From contig CAMYKZ010000005.1 in NCBI GenBank assembly GCA_947259045.1, positions 1 through 64,000 on the forward strand: a stretch of DNA of 64,000 nt, written 5' to 3'. The first letter of the stretch is position 1. Each line of letters begins with the position of its first letter. The notes beneath the pieces were generated by a model. That model was not told where the DNA came from, made no database searches, and worked only from the letters and a program-made list of their open reading frames with translations. The position numbers and the translations under genes are program-made. Source of the stretch: an uncultured Afifella sp. (GTDB lineage Bacteria; Pseudomonadota; Alphaproteobacteria; Rhizobiales; Afifellaceae). Below, piece after piece: positions 7,762 to 16,173 of the stretch.

Positions 7762-8856
7762 TCACGGCGCCTTGAAATGTTTCGACAGTTTCAGGCCCTG
7801 GGCCTGATAGTTCGATTTCAGGTCGCTGCCGTAAAGCACAACCGGCCGCGCCGCCATCCGTTCATAGACAAGCCGGCCGATGGTCTGGCCGTGTTCCAGA
7901 ATGAACGGCACTTCGTGGCTGCGCACTTCCAGCACGGCCCGGCTGCCATGGCCGCCGGCGGCGGCGTGGCCGAAGCCCGGATCGAAGAAGCCTGCATAAT
8001 GGACACGGAATTCCCCCACCAGTGGATCGAATGCGACCATTTCGGCGGCATAATCCGGCGGCACATGCACCGCTTCGTTCGATACCAGAATATAAAACTG
8101 GTCCGGATCGAGCACCAGTTCCGCCGCGCCGCGGCGGGTGAGCGGCTCCCAGAAATCCAGCACTTCGTGGGCATCCGGCAGATCGACGTCGATGACCGCC
8201 GTATGGCGTTTGCCGCGATAGCCGACCAGGCCGTCTTTGCCGCCGTTCAGATCGATGGAAAGCGCCAGCCCGTCAATAAACCGCGCCGGACCGGAGGCCA
8301 GAGTTTCGCTAGCGTGCAGATCGGCCAGCGCTTCATCGTCAAGCCGCGTCTGGCCGCGCCGGAAGCGGATCTGCGACAGTCGTGACCCGGTGCGAACAAC
8401 GATCGGGAAGGTGCGCGGGCTGACTTCCAGATAGAGCGGTCCGTCATATCCGGGTTCAACCTGATCGAAGGCGCGGGCCTTGTCGGTGATCACCCGGGTA
8501 AAGATATCGAGCCGGCCGGTGGAGCTTTTCGGGTTGGCGCTGGCGGCAATATCGCCGGGCAGGGCGAGGGATTCCAGCAACGGCACGATATAGACGCATC
8601 CGGTCTCCAGCACGGCGCCCTGCGCCAGATCGATCTGGTGCAGGCCGAGATGATCGAGTTTTTCCTGAACGGTTGCGTCGGGGCCGGGCAAAAAACTTGC
8701 CCGTACCCGGTAGGCGGTCTGCCCGAGACGGAGGTCGAGGCTTGCCGGCTGCACCTGGTTGGCAGCCAACGGCACATTGATGCTGATGCCGCGCGAGCCG
8801 ACAAGCGCATGGATATCGCTGTCGGGGAGAATGCCTGTCGCCGTTTCTGCCATCAT
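7762..8856 (-). CDS. dcd: 2'-deoxycytidine 5'-triphosphate deaminase
   Basis: A 364-residue double-domain dCTP deaminase/dUTPase-fold protein as found in Hyphomicrobiales. The N-terminal half carries QVQPASLDLRLG and the trimer-interface marker SANPKSSTGRLDIFTRV. The C-terminal half repeats the fold with GFFDPGFGHAAAGGHGSRAVLEV. It converts dCTP to dUTP, feeding thymidylate synthesis. Typical bacterial Dcd is about 190 residues, so this is the duplicated form. The frame extends upstream to 8967, but conserved sequence begins at the double ATG at 8856/8853, which is chosen. The upstream gap is shared with the metZ riboswitch on the other strand. Confidence 0.88.
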   Translation of the reverse strand: MMAETATGILPDSDIHALVGSRGISINVPLAANQVQPASLDLRLGQTAYRVRASFLPGPDATVQEKLDHLGLHQIDLAQGAVLETGCVYIVPLLESLALPGDIAASANPKSSTGRLDIFTRVITDKARAFDQVEPGYDGPLYLEVSPRTFPIVVRTGSRLSQIRFRRGQTRLDDEALADLHASETLASGPARFIDGLALSIDLNGGKDGLVGYRGKRHTAVIDVDLPDAHEVLDFWEPLTRRGAAELVLDPDQFYILVSNEAVHVPPDYAAEMVAFDPLVGEFRVHYAGFFDPGFGHAAAGGHGSRAVLEVRSHEVPFILEHGQTIGRLVYERMAARPVVLYGSDLKSNYQAQGLKLSKHFKAP

Positions 8857-8934
8857 GTTTTCTTTCTTCAGCAAACGCCTAACCCAAGCGGCGATTGACG
8901 CCAAGAGCGGAAAAGTATAACGAGAATTGTTATC

Positions 8935-8990
8935 CCGTGGTGATTTGGCCGGTCGGCTTGCAGCCACGTAAAATAAATCGCTAAAAGGCC
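8935..8990 (+). promoter_or_regulatory. SAM-II riboswitch (metA motif)
   Basis: This leader matches the conserved SAM-II core nearly base for base: stem strand CGTGG (8936-8940), the loop GTGATTTGG, the conserved CGGCTTGCAG, the closing strand CCACG (8964-8968), an A-rich linker and the pseudoknot strand CGCTAAAAGG (8980-8988). SAM-II binds S-adenosylmethionine through an H-type pseudoknot and represses methionine genes in alphaproteobacteria. It lies 72 bases upstream of metZ in the same orientation, as in relatives. Confidence 0.93.
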
Positions 8991-9003
8991 GGGGTGCATA
9001 AGA

Positions 9004-9043
9004 ACCCGGTCAGGCAGCGGCCCGGCCGGGATTTTTGTTGTTT
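9004..9043 (+). terminator. Attenuator hairpin downstream of the SAM-II aptamer
   Basis: CCCGG at 9005-9009 can pair with CCGGG at 9026-9030, followed by ATTTTTGTTGTTT (9031-9043), which gives an intrinsic terminator before metZ. The same CCCGG can instead pair with CCGGG at 8989-8993, immediately after the aptamer, forming an anti-terminator. The arrangement suggests transcriptional attenuation by the riboswitch. The pairing is read by eye. Confidence 0.6.
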
Positions 9044-9062
9044 GTACTCGGAGAATGCCGCC

Positions 9063-10277
9063 ATGGCTGACAATCAGAAACGTTTCCGCCCCGCCACGCA
9101 AATGGTGCATGGCGGCACAATGCGGTCCCAGTTCGGCGAGACGTCTGAAGCCATGTTCATGACGCAAGGCTTTGTCTACGCCGACGCCGAAGCCGCCGAG
9201 GCCCGCTTCAAGGGCGACGATCCCGGTTTTGTCTATTCCCGCTATGCCAATCCGACGGTGGCGATGTTCGAGGAGCGCATGACCCTGCTTGAGGGGGCTG
9301 AAGCCGCCCGCGGCACCGCCAGCGGCATGGCTGCCGTGACGGCCTCGCTGCTATGCGATCTGAGCGCCGGCGATCATGTCATTTCCTCGCGCGCTTTGTT
9401 CGGCTCCTGCCAGTATATCGTTGCCGATTTTCTGCCGCGCATGGGCGTCAGTTCCACCCTGGTCGACGGCACCGATCTTGACGCCTGGCAGCAGGCGGTG
9501 ACACCGCAGACCCGCGCCTTCTTCATGGAGACGCCGTCCAACCCGACGCTGGAGCTGATCGACATTGCGGCCGTGGCGGACATCGCCCGTGCCTGCGGCG
9601 CGCGTCTCGTGGTCGACAATGTCTTCGCCACCCCTTTGTTCCAGCATCCCTTGCGGCTCGGCGCCCATACGGTGGTCTATTCCGCCACCAAGCATATTGA
9701 CGGCCAGGGCCGCTGTCTCGGCGGCGTGGTGCTCTCCGACGAAGAGTGGGTTGAGGAAAAGCTCGCGCCTTATATGAAACATGCCGGTCCGTCGATGAGC
9801 CCGTTCAATGCCTGGGTGCTGCTGAAATCGCTGGAAACCCTTGAGGTTCGCATCGCCCGCCAGGCGGCCAGCGCGGCAACTCTTGCCGACGCCATTGCCG
9901 GCCATGCAGCGGTTTCGCGCATCTTCTTTCCCGGCCGAGACGACCATCCCCAGGCCGAAATCGCCCGGCGTCAGATGACCGGCGGCAGCACCATGGTCTC
10001 GTTCGAGGTGGCAGGCGGCAAGCAGGGCGCCTTCAACGTCGCCAATGCGCTGCAGGTCATCCGCATCTCCAACAATCTGGGTGATGCCAAGAGCCTGGTC
10101 ACCCATCCGGCGACAACGACCCACCAGCGTCTCAGCGACGAGGAGAGGGCGGAACTGGACATCGGCGACGGCCTGCTCAGGCTTTCCGTCGGCCTGGAAG
10201 ACCCGCTTGATCTGATCGAAGACCTGACGGCGGCGCTGGATGCGGCAGGCGAGACACCGATCAGGGCGGTGTCTTAG
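9063..10277 (+). CDS. metZ: O-succinylhomoserine sulfhydrylase
   Basis: A 404-residue PLP-dependent Cys/Met metabolism enzyme. Landmarks are FVYSRYANPTVAMFEERM near residue 55, SGMAAVTASLL near 85, ETPSNPTLELIDI near 155, and the PLP-lysine stretch VYSATKHIDGQGR near 205-215. The C-terminal SNNLGDAKSLVTHPATTTHQ is typical of MetZ. It makes homocysteine directly from O-succinyl- (or O-acetyl-) homoserine and sulfide. The ATG at 9063 has GGAGA upstream, and the frame upstream of it only covers the riboswitch. The SAM-II riboswitch in the leader supports the methionine role. The following gene converges with it. Confidence 0.93.
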   Translation: MADNQKRFRPATQMVHGGTMRSQFGETSEAMFMTQGFVYADAEAAEARFKGDDPGFVYSRYANPTVAMFEERMTLLEGAEAARGTASGMAAVTASLLCDLSAGDHVISSRALFGSCQYIVADFLPRMGVSSTLVDGTDLDAWQQAVTPQTRAFFMETPSNPTLELIDIAAVADIARACGARLVVDNVFATPLFQHPLRLGAHTVVYSATKHIDGQGRCLGGVVLSDEEWVEEKLAPYMKHAGPSMSPFNAWVLLKSLETLEVRIARQAASAATLADAIAGHAAVSRIFFPGRDDHPQAEIARRQMTGGSTMVSFEVAGGKQGAFNVANALQVIRISNNLGDAKSLVTHPATTTHQRLSDEERAELDIGDGLLRLSVGLEDPLDLIEDLTAALDAAGETPIRAVS

Positions 10278-10444
10278 CGGCGGGATCGGGAGAAATAGAG
10301 CGCGATTACCATCGGTCTCTGGATCATCGAGTTCCAGACGATGTCTCCAGAATATTGTCAAGCGAATTGCCCTGTTTCCATATTGCGTTGGGGATCCAGA
10401 CGACATTCGCCGCCTAAAGACATATTGCCGAATTGGGCTGCAAC

Positions 10445-11050
10445 TCACCCGAAATTCCTGATCGCCAGCACGATCCTTGAGGCGGCGGTATAGAGGCAGA
10501 CCGCGGTGAAAATCCAGGCGATGACGGCAAAGTGCGCAGGCCAGATGCAGAAAGCTGCAAATACCGCCAGCGTTTCAGTCGCTTCCGCCAGCCCGGTGGT
10601 GAAATAGAGCGATTTGGCGCCGCGCTGGCTGGTATCCAGGCCGCGCTTTTCCGCGATGATGGCGTAGGCAAGGAAACTCGATCCGTTGATGTAGAAGGAA
10701 CAGATCAATGCAGCACCGGCCAGTGCATTTGCCGCCGGGTCGGCAAATACGAAGCCGAGCGGAATCAGGCCGTAAAAGGCAAAGTCCAACACGATATCCA
10801 GATAACCGCCAAGATCGGTTTTCTTCGTCACCCGGGCAACCGCGCCGTCAAGGCCATCTGCAAGCCGGCTTAAAAGCAGCAGCACAAGTCCGGTCAGGTA
10901 ATATTGCCAGGCGATCGCCAATGCCGCCAGCACGCCGATGGCAAATCCGCTCCAGGTGACTCCATCGGCGGTGATACCGAGCTGCGCCAGCCTGTTGCCG
11001 ATGCGGGTCAGCCAGGGGTCGATCAGGGCTTTCGCGGTTCCGTCGAGCAT
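10445..11050 (-). CDS. CDP-alcohol phosphatidyltransferase family protein
   Basis: A 201-residue integral membrane protein. The family signature is complete: DGLDGAVAR, then eight residues, G, three residues, D, three residues, D (GGYLDIVLD), at about residues 68-97. Several hydrophobic helices surround it. Such enzymes transfer a phosphatidyl group from CDP-diacylglycerol to an alcohol in the inner membrane. Which alcohol (glycerol phosphate, inositol phosphate, serine or choline) cannot be read from the sequence. It is a single gene, convergent with metZ. Confidence 0.85.
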   Translation of the reverse strand: MLDGTAKALIDPWLTRIGNRLAQLGITADGVTWSGFAIGVLAALAIAWQYYLTGLVLLLLSRLADGLDGAVARVTKKTDLGGYLDIVLDFAFYGLIPLGFVFADPAANALAGAALICSFYINGSSFLAYAIIAEKRGLDTSQRGAKSLYFTTGLAEATETLAVFAAFCIWPAHFAVIAWIFTAVCLYTAASRIVLAIRNFG

Positions 11051-11230
11051 TGGGGAAAATGTCCTCAGCCTGTCGGCATGGACATAGCGAACTCTTTGTA
11101 TTCACGATAGCTTCAATCGGCACCGAATGCCGGACTATCATGGGGCGCCAGATTTATTATGACCTTCTGGACACAGGACCACCGGGACCTGAGGCCATCC
11201 CGGATTGTCCTGGTTTGGGGCCGGCCGCAA

Positions 11231-11581
11231 TCAGAGCGTCCAGATCTTCTTGGTGACGGCATTGATCGCAATGGCGTATTTCTTGCCGTTCTTCTTGCCC
11301 TTGAAGGTGTAGACAAAACCGTCGCATTCGATCTTTTTGACCTTCTTGTAACCGTTGGTCCTGATGGCCTGCTTGGCGCTCGCGCAGCTGATCTTGGGCG
11401 GCAGGAATATCTCTGGCGTCTTCAAAGGCGGCAGCGGTGTTGTGTAGGCAGGTTCCAGCACCAGGTCATTCGTGGCGGCCGGTGCGAGTTTCACGGTTTT
11501 CGCGCTGGCGCCGGTCACAGGCAGGATTGCAGTCAGGGCAACAGCAATGGCTACGGTTGAGAGTGTGACGTTCTTGAACAT
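11231..11581 (-). CDS. Small secreted hypothetical protein
   Basis: A 116-residue protein with a clear signal peptide (hydrophobic core residues 5-22, cleavage probably after ASA near residue 27). The mature part has a proline-rich stretch (LEPAYTTPLPPLKTPEIFLPP), then a compact basic domain with two cysteines (SCASAK and IECDGF) and the strands FVYTFKGKKNGKKYAIAINAVTKKIW. The end vaguely recalls PepSY-like folds, but I do not recognise the family. It probably acts in the periplasm with one disulfide bond. It stands alone between a phosphatidyltransferase and a divergent amidohydrolase gene. Confidence 0.6.
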   Translation of the reverse strand: MFKNVTLSTVAIAVALTAILPVTGASAKTVKLAPAATNDLVLEPAYTTPLPPLKTPEIFLPPKISCASAKQAIRTNGYKKVKKIECDGFVYTFKGKKNGKKYAIAINAVTKKIWTL

Positions 11582-11853
11582 GATAGTCTCCGTTTGGCTT
11601 GTGTTTCAGTGTTGACGAAACACACCATGCAACATGCCGGCTGAACCTGGTCGGAAGCTTTTGTTCATCCTGTATTAACGGTCGGAACCTGCGTAAATTC
11701 CCGAGCCCTGGTGAGAAACAATGGATCTTTCCAGATCGCGTGAGCGGTGTTTTGCCTTTTACGGACTGCGAAATATGCGAGACAATGCAGTCGATTTGCG
11801 CAATTTCGCGAGACCGGTCATTCTGCGGCTGGAACTGTGCGCAGGGGTTGGTC

Positions 11854-12876
11854 ATGCGACCGGAAACCATTACCCGAATCAGGACACGATGCAATTGGAT
11901 CAAGGCTCATCGGGACAGGCTGATCATTGACGGCGATGTCCATCCCAGCGACCGCGACATGCTGCCGGAGGAAGACACGGTGCGCATCGCGGACGATCAG
12001 AACTATTATCACGGCAGGCCGCTGCTGTCGGAAAACCTGCTCCACAAGATGGATCAGGCCGGCATCGACATGGCGCTATGCTGGCAGAATCCGGCGGTCC
12101 TGCCCTACGGCGACGACCAGAGCGAAAATACCGCCCGGCTGACCGACGCCAATGCGCGGATTTCCAACCTGGCGCAGCAGAATCCCACACGGGTGATCCC
12201 GGCCGGATGGACGGACCCGAAGGCGCTTGGCACGCAAAGAGCTATCGCGCTGGCTGAGCGCTGTGTGCGCGAGTTCGCCATGCCGGTGGTGAAGATGAAT
12301 CCGGCCCAGAACGCCTACCCGATCGATGATCCGATGGTGCTGGACGTCGTCGACGCCATTGTCGGACTGGGCGCGGTGCCGGCGTTCCATTTCGGTTCAG
12401 ACAGCCCGTATACACCCGTTGAGGGCTTGATGACCATTGCGCGCCGCCACCCGGACCATCCGGTCATCGGCGTTCACATGGGCGGCGGTGGCGGGCATTT
12501 CGTCGAGGCCGAGGCAATCTATCAGGGCGCCCGGCAGGCCGGCCTCGATTGCCCGAACATCTTTTACGTGCTGAGCGCCAAGCGCGACGTTCATATCGAA
12601 AGCGCACTGATCACCTATGCCGCCGCCGGCAAGCCCTTCGTGGACAATATAGCGGTTGCCAGCGATGCGCCCTATGGCGACATGATCTGGAATTTCGGCG
12701 GCTTCCGCGCGCTGTTTGCCGCGCTGCGAAACGGCGCGGACTACGGCGACCCGCGTCTGGCGCTGAAGCCGGATCTGTTCAGCGACGCAGTGGTGCAGAA
12801 ATTCATGGGCGGCAATCTCGCCGATCTGGTGATTGCCGCGGATAAGCGGATCCTGCATCAGGCTGGAATTGGTTGA
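11854..12876 (+). CDS. Amidohydrolase family protein (amidohydrolase_2)
   Basis: A metal-dependent hydrolase/decarboxylase of the amidohydrolase-2 (ACMSD/iso-orotate decarboxylase) superfamily. It has the N-terminal IIDGDVHP metal site (D-x-H type), PVVKMNPAQNAYPIDDP, the HFGSDSPYTP strand, HMGGGGGHFVEAEAI with the catalytic His, and the late acidic strand VASDAPYGD. The frame is open upstream to 11599, but that part is not domain-like. The ATG at 11854 preceded by AGGGG is preferred, giving 340 residues. The substrate is unknown. Neighbours do not help: it stands between a secreted protein gene and a convergent peptidoglycan-binding protein gene. Confidence 0.75.
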   Translation: MRPETITRIRTRCNWIKAHRDRLIIDGDVHPSDRDMLPEEDTVRIADDQNYYHGRPLLSENLLHKMDQAGIDMALCWQNPAVLPYGDDQSENTARLTDANARISNLAQQNPTRVIPAGWTDPKALGTQRAIALAERCVREFAMPVVKMNPAQNAYPIDDPMVLDVVDAIVGLGAVPAFHFGSDSPYTPVEGLMTIARRHPDHPVIGVHMGGGGGHFVEAEAIYQGARQAGLDCPNIFYVLSAKRDVHIESALITYAAAGKPFVDNIAVASDAPYGDMIWNFGGFRALFAALRNGADYGDPRLALKPDLFSDAVVQKFMGGNLADLVIAADKRILHQAGIG

Positions 12877-12884
12877 AGAGCGGT

Positions 12885-14657
12885 CTATTCCACGGCCGCC
12901 AGTTTCGCTTCAACCGTCTCCAGCCGCTTCTGGATTTTCCTTGCTGCCCACTCCTTGCCGCTCTTTTCATAAAGCGTAATCAGCCGCTTTCCGGAACGCT
13001 CGAACGCCCTGGCCGCCAGTTTGCGGGAGGTCTGGCTGCGCCCGGAGATGGCCAGCGGCTCAAAGACATCAAAAGCTGCATTGTAGCTTTCAAGCGCCTC
13101 GTCGTCCCGCTTCAGATGACGGTAGTCCTCACCGAGATTGAACAGATAGAGCCCGTGGGCCTGGCTCCCGTCCTGTCCGGCTGCCGCGCTGACGCGCACT
13201 GCCGACTGCGCATATGCAAGCGCTTTCTGATAGTCTTTCTGCCGATCGTAAAGCCGTGCGACCCGGCTGTTCATCCTGGCCACAAACGCATCGGCGGCAC
13301 CCAGTTGCTTTTCTGCCCGGCTCAGCACGCCATGGGCGTTCTGCAGCACGAATTCGAGAACATCGGGTTCCTTGGCCAGCCGGTTGATCTGTTCAAACCG
13401 GTTGATCTCGATCAGGATACTGGATTGGGCCAGAAGCCGCGCCGTCCGGTCGTCGGCCTCGCCGCTTTGTTTCAGCCCGTGGTCTGTCTGGAACGCCGTC
13501 AGCGCCGCTTTTGTCTGCTTGCCGCCTTTGCCATCCAGTGTGCCGGTGCCGAAACCCAGGCCGGCAAGCCGGCGCTGCAGCGCCGTCATGTCGTTTTGCA
13601 GGTTTTCCGCGGTCGGATTGTTCACTGTCGGCCAGTCCTGATCGGGATCTCGGCCGGCGATGCCAAGCAGCATGATACCCTGATAGCCGCCCGCGGCATC
13701 AAAATCGTAGGCCACCAGCGCTTCACCGGGCGCTGCACAGGTCTCGCATTTTGAAAGCCGGTAGGCGAAGACAAACCTTTGTCCGCCGCGGGTCGTCAGC
13801 CGATGGCTCTCGAATCTCGGCTGGTCGAAGAGTTCAAGTTCGCCATAGCGCCCGACAAGCCGGCGATAGATATCGTCGGTCAGTTGCAACGATCGCACCT
13901 GGCCCGTGCCGGCCAAAATTGCCGGCGGCCCGCCATTCAGCAAAACCGGTACTGTCTGACGGCCAACTTGCGGATATTGCATCTGGCCGATGTCGACAAT
14001 GCCGAAATCATCGAACCCTGCCAGCAAACCGGGTTTGATGCCTGCTTCGCCGCTCTGGCGTACGAACGCAACCGCAGCGCCCGGCGCGCCGAAACGATCC
14101 ATGCAGGCCAGCATTTCTTCCAGCTTGCAGCTTCGCATGGCAAGCGATGTCCACACCGCATCCGGATTTGCGATTTCCTTGACGGTTTCCGTCGATAACG
14201 CGCCGTCCGCGGGTTGGCCGTCCGCCGTTTCGACGTATTCGCTCGCTGGTGCGCCGGACAAGAGCAAATCGGCCTGGGCCCGTGTCAGGTAGCCTGTTCT
14301 GTTTGCACCCAACGATGCCTGGTAGCGGGAAATACCGCGCCGGGTTCCCCGCCCGAAGATGCCGTCGGCCGGGCCGACATCATGTCCGAGCTCATTCAGT
14401 CTGGCCTGAACCCGCAAACGCGTTTCCCGGTCGAAAGCCGGCTCGCCGGCCCGCGCAGGGTTTCGCGCCGTGTTGCGCTTTTTGCGTTTTGTCAGCGGAT
14501 TATTGACGATCGCGTCGCCAACCTTGTTGAAGAAACGGCCAACCGGGTTCTTGGCATCGGCCGGCGCAACAAAGCCGGTTTCCGGGACAATACCGGAAAA
14601 CGCGCCCAGAAACATTCCAAGCATCACAATCAAGCCAACCCGCCGCAATCCGTTCAT
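12885..14657 (-). CDS. Exported protein with two peptidoglycan-binding domains and TPR repeats
   Basis: A 590-residue protein. An N-terminal hydrophobic segment (residues 5-30) acts as signal peptide or anchor. A basic linker with KRKKRN leads to a first peptidoglycan_binding_1 module (about 80-133, ARLNELGHDVGPADGIFGRGTRRGI). A middle domain of about 200 residues is unrecognised. A second peptidoglycan-binding module follows at about 352-408 (LQRRLAGLGFGTGTLDGKGG). The C-terminal 150 residues form TPR-like helices (QKDYQKALAYAQSA, KRDDEALESYNAAF). It is likely a periplasmic wall-associated scaffold. I do not recognise a named family. It is monocistronic and convergent with the amidohydrolase, only 8 bases apart. 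Confidence 0.75.
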   Translation of the reverse strand: MNGLRRVGLIVMLGMFLGAFSGIVPETGFVAPADAKNPVGRFFNKVGDAIVNNPLTKRKKRNTARNPARAGEPAFDRETRLRVQARLNELGHDVGPADGIFGRGTRRGISRYQASLGANRTGYLTRAQADLLLSGAPASEYVETADGQPADGALSTETVKEIANPDAVWTSLAMRSCKLEEMLACMDRFGAPGAAVAFVRQSGEAGIKPGLLAGFDDFGIVDIGQMQYPQVGRQTVPVLLNGGPPAILAGTGQVRSLQLTDDIYRRLVGRYGELELFDQPRFESHRLTTRGGQRFVFAYRLSKCETCAAPGEALVAYDFDAAGGYQGIMLLGIAGRDPDQDWPTVNNPTAENLQNDMTALQRRLAGLGFGTGTLDGKGGKQTKAALTAFQTDHGLKQSGEADDRTARLLAQSSILIEINRFEQINRLAKEPDVLEFVLQNAHGVLSRAEKQLGAADAFVARMNSRVARLYDRQKDYQKALAYAQSAVRVSAAAGQDGSQAHGLYLFNLGEDYRHLKRDDEALESYNAAFDVFEPLAISGRSQTSRKLAARAFERSGKRLITLYEKSGKEWAARKIQKRLETVEAKLAAVE

Positions 14658-14781
14658 TCCGTTATCGCCTTTTATGAAAATTATTCAGCCCGGGCAGATC
14701 TGTCAGATTGCCGCGCCAGCCCCGATTGATCTGACTATCGCATGCCGCCTTTGCGGTTTGGTAAAGACACTTGTTTCGATT

Positions 14782-16056
14782 TTAATGACCATCCGGGCGC
14801 CTTGGCAGCTGGTTTTCTGTGCGATTGACCGCCGCAAGATCGAAGCCCGCCGTCTGCTTGTATCGATTTGCGATGGCTTGCAGATCATGCGGCGAAATCA
14901 CGTCATCAATATGGCGAAAACCGTCCGGCGCCCGCTCTTCGACGATCTGCATAACCTGTTCCGGCCCGTTTTGCCGGTTGGCAAGCACGATGGCGGATGT
15001 CGGCGGGCGCCGGCCTCTTTCATAGGTTCGCAGCGCTTCCGGCGTTGGTCCGCAGGCCTCAACTGCACATTTCAGTGCCGCTGCATCGAGGATTGCCTGC
15101 GAGGATCCGTTGGAGCCGATCGGATACATCGGATGCGCCGCGTCGCCAAGCAACGTTGTGCGGCCGCCGCCCCATATTTCAAGCGGATCGCGGTCGACCA
15201 TCGGATATTCGAATATCGCATCGCTTGTCGCAATCAGTGCCGGAATATCGAGCCAGTCAAACGCCCAGCTTTCAAACTGCGGCAGGAAATCCTCCTGCCG
15301 GCCGGACCGGTTCCAGTCTTCCCGGTTGAATTCGCCGCATTTGTCGAATTTCAGTTCAGCAATCCAGTTGATCTCCTGAAGCCCGACATCGACCAGTCCG
15401 GGATTGATCGGATAACAGACAAATTTCTGCCGCTCGTGTCCGGCCATGATCATTGAGCGGCCATCCAGAAACGGCGCCGCGCGGGTGACGCCGCGCCAGA
15501 GAATCCGGCCGTCCCAGACCGGAGCGCCTTCGCCCGGATTGAACGTCCGGCGGATCGTGGAATGGATTCCATCGGCGCCGATCATCAGCGCGGCCGAAGC
15601 CTCGGCGATGATAGCCGGGTCGCCGGGCGCAGAAAATTGTGCGGTTACGCTATCCCCGTCATCGTGGAAGCCGGTCAGGCGACGCCCGCAGTGGATCCGC
15701 TGTGCCCCCAGCCGTTCGATCGCACTGTCCAGAAGCGCGTTTTGAAACCGCCCGCGATGGATGGAATATTGCGGCCATCGATAACCCGCCTCGGTGCCGC
15801 GCGCCTCCCGCCAGATCAATTGGCCATGACGGGAGTAATAGGACAGGCTTGACGTTCGCACGGCAATGCGGTCGAGTTCACCCAGAAGCCCGAGCCGGTC
15901 GAGCTCTTTCACCGAATGGGGCAGCACGTTGATACCGACGCCAAGCGGCCTGATTGTACCGACGGCTTCAAAGACTTCGACATCCATCCCCGCGTCATGC
16001 AGGCTGAGCGCCGCCGCCAGCCCGCCGATGCCACCGCCGATGATCATCACGTCCAT
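14782..16056 (-). CDS. FAD-dependent monooxygenase (salicylate hydroxylase-like)
   Basis: A 424-residue class A flavoprotein monooxygenase. The dinucleotide fold IIGGGIGGLAAALSLHDAG starts at residue 4. The DG motif is in MIGADGIHSTIRR (about 160), and the FAD ribityl motif is LLGDAAHPMYPIGSNGSSQAI (about 290-310), all expected for the PHBH/UbiH group. The enzyme would use NAD(P)H and O2 to hydroxylate an aromatic or related ring. The ATG at 16056 is preferred because GGGAGA precedes it and the fold begins there, although the frame continues to 16155. It is divergent from the binding protein gene at 16174; no pathway partner is visible. Confidence 0.85.
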   Translation of the reverse strand: MDVMIIGGGIGGLAAALSLHDAGMDVEVFEAVGTIRPLGVGINVLPHSVKELDRLGLLGELDRIAVRTSSLSYYSRHGQLIWREARGTEAGYRWPQYSIHRGRFQNALLDSAIERLGAQRIHCGRRLTGFHDDGDSVTAQFSAPGDPAIIAEASAALMIGADGIHSTIRRTFNPGEGAPVWDGRILWRGVTRAAPFLDGRSMIMAGHERQKFVCYPINPGLVDVGLQEINWIAELKFDKCGEFNREDWNRSGRQEDFLPQFESWAFDWLDIPALIATSDAIFEYPMVDRDPLEIWGGGRTTLLGDAAHPMYPIGSNGSSQAILDAAALKCAVEACGPTPEALRTYERGRRPPTSAIVLANRQNGPEQVMQIVEERAPDGFRHIDDVISPHDLQAIANRYKQTAGFDLAAVNRTENQLPRRPDGH

Positions 16057-16173
16057 CCGGTTCTCCCGCGCATATGGTCTCGCCTTTCCATTCCGATTGT
16101 GACAGATACGGTGTCGTCGGGGCAAATGCCGGTCGGAGTTGCGGGCGATGAGCAAGGGTGTGGAACGGTGAGA

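Noticed and set aside
11599-11853. An 85-residue N-terminal extension of the amidohydrolase
   Set aside because: The extension is Cys/Arg-rich without domain character, and an ATG with AGGGG lies just before the conserved start.
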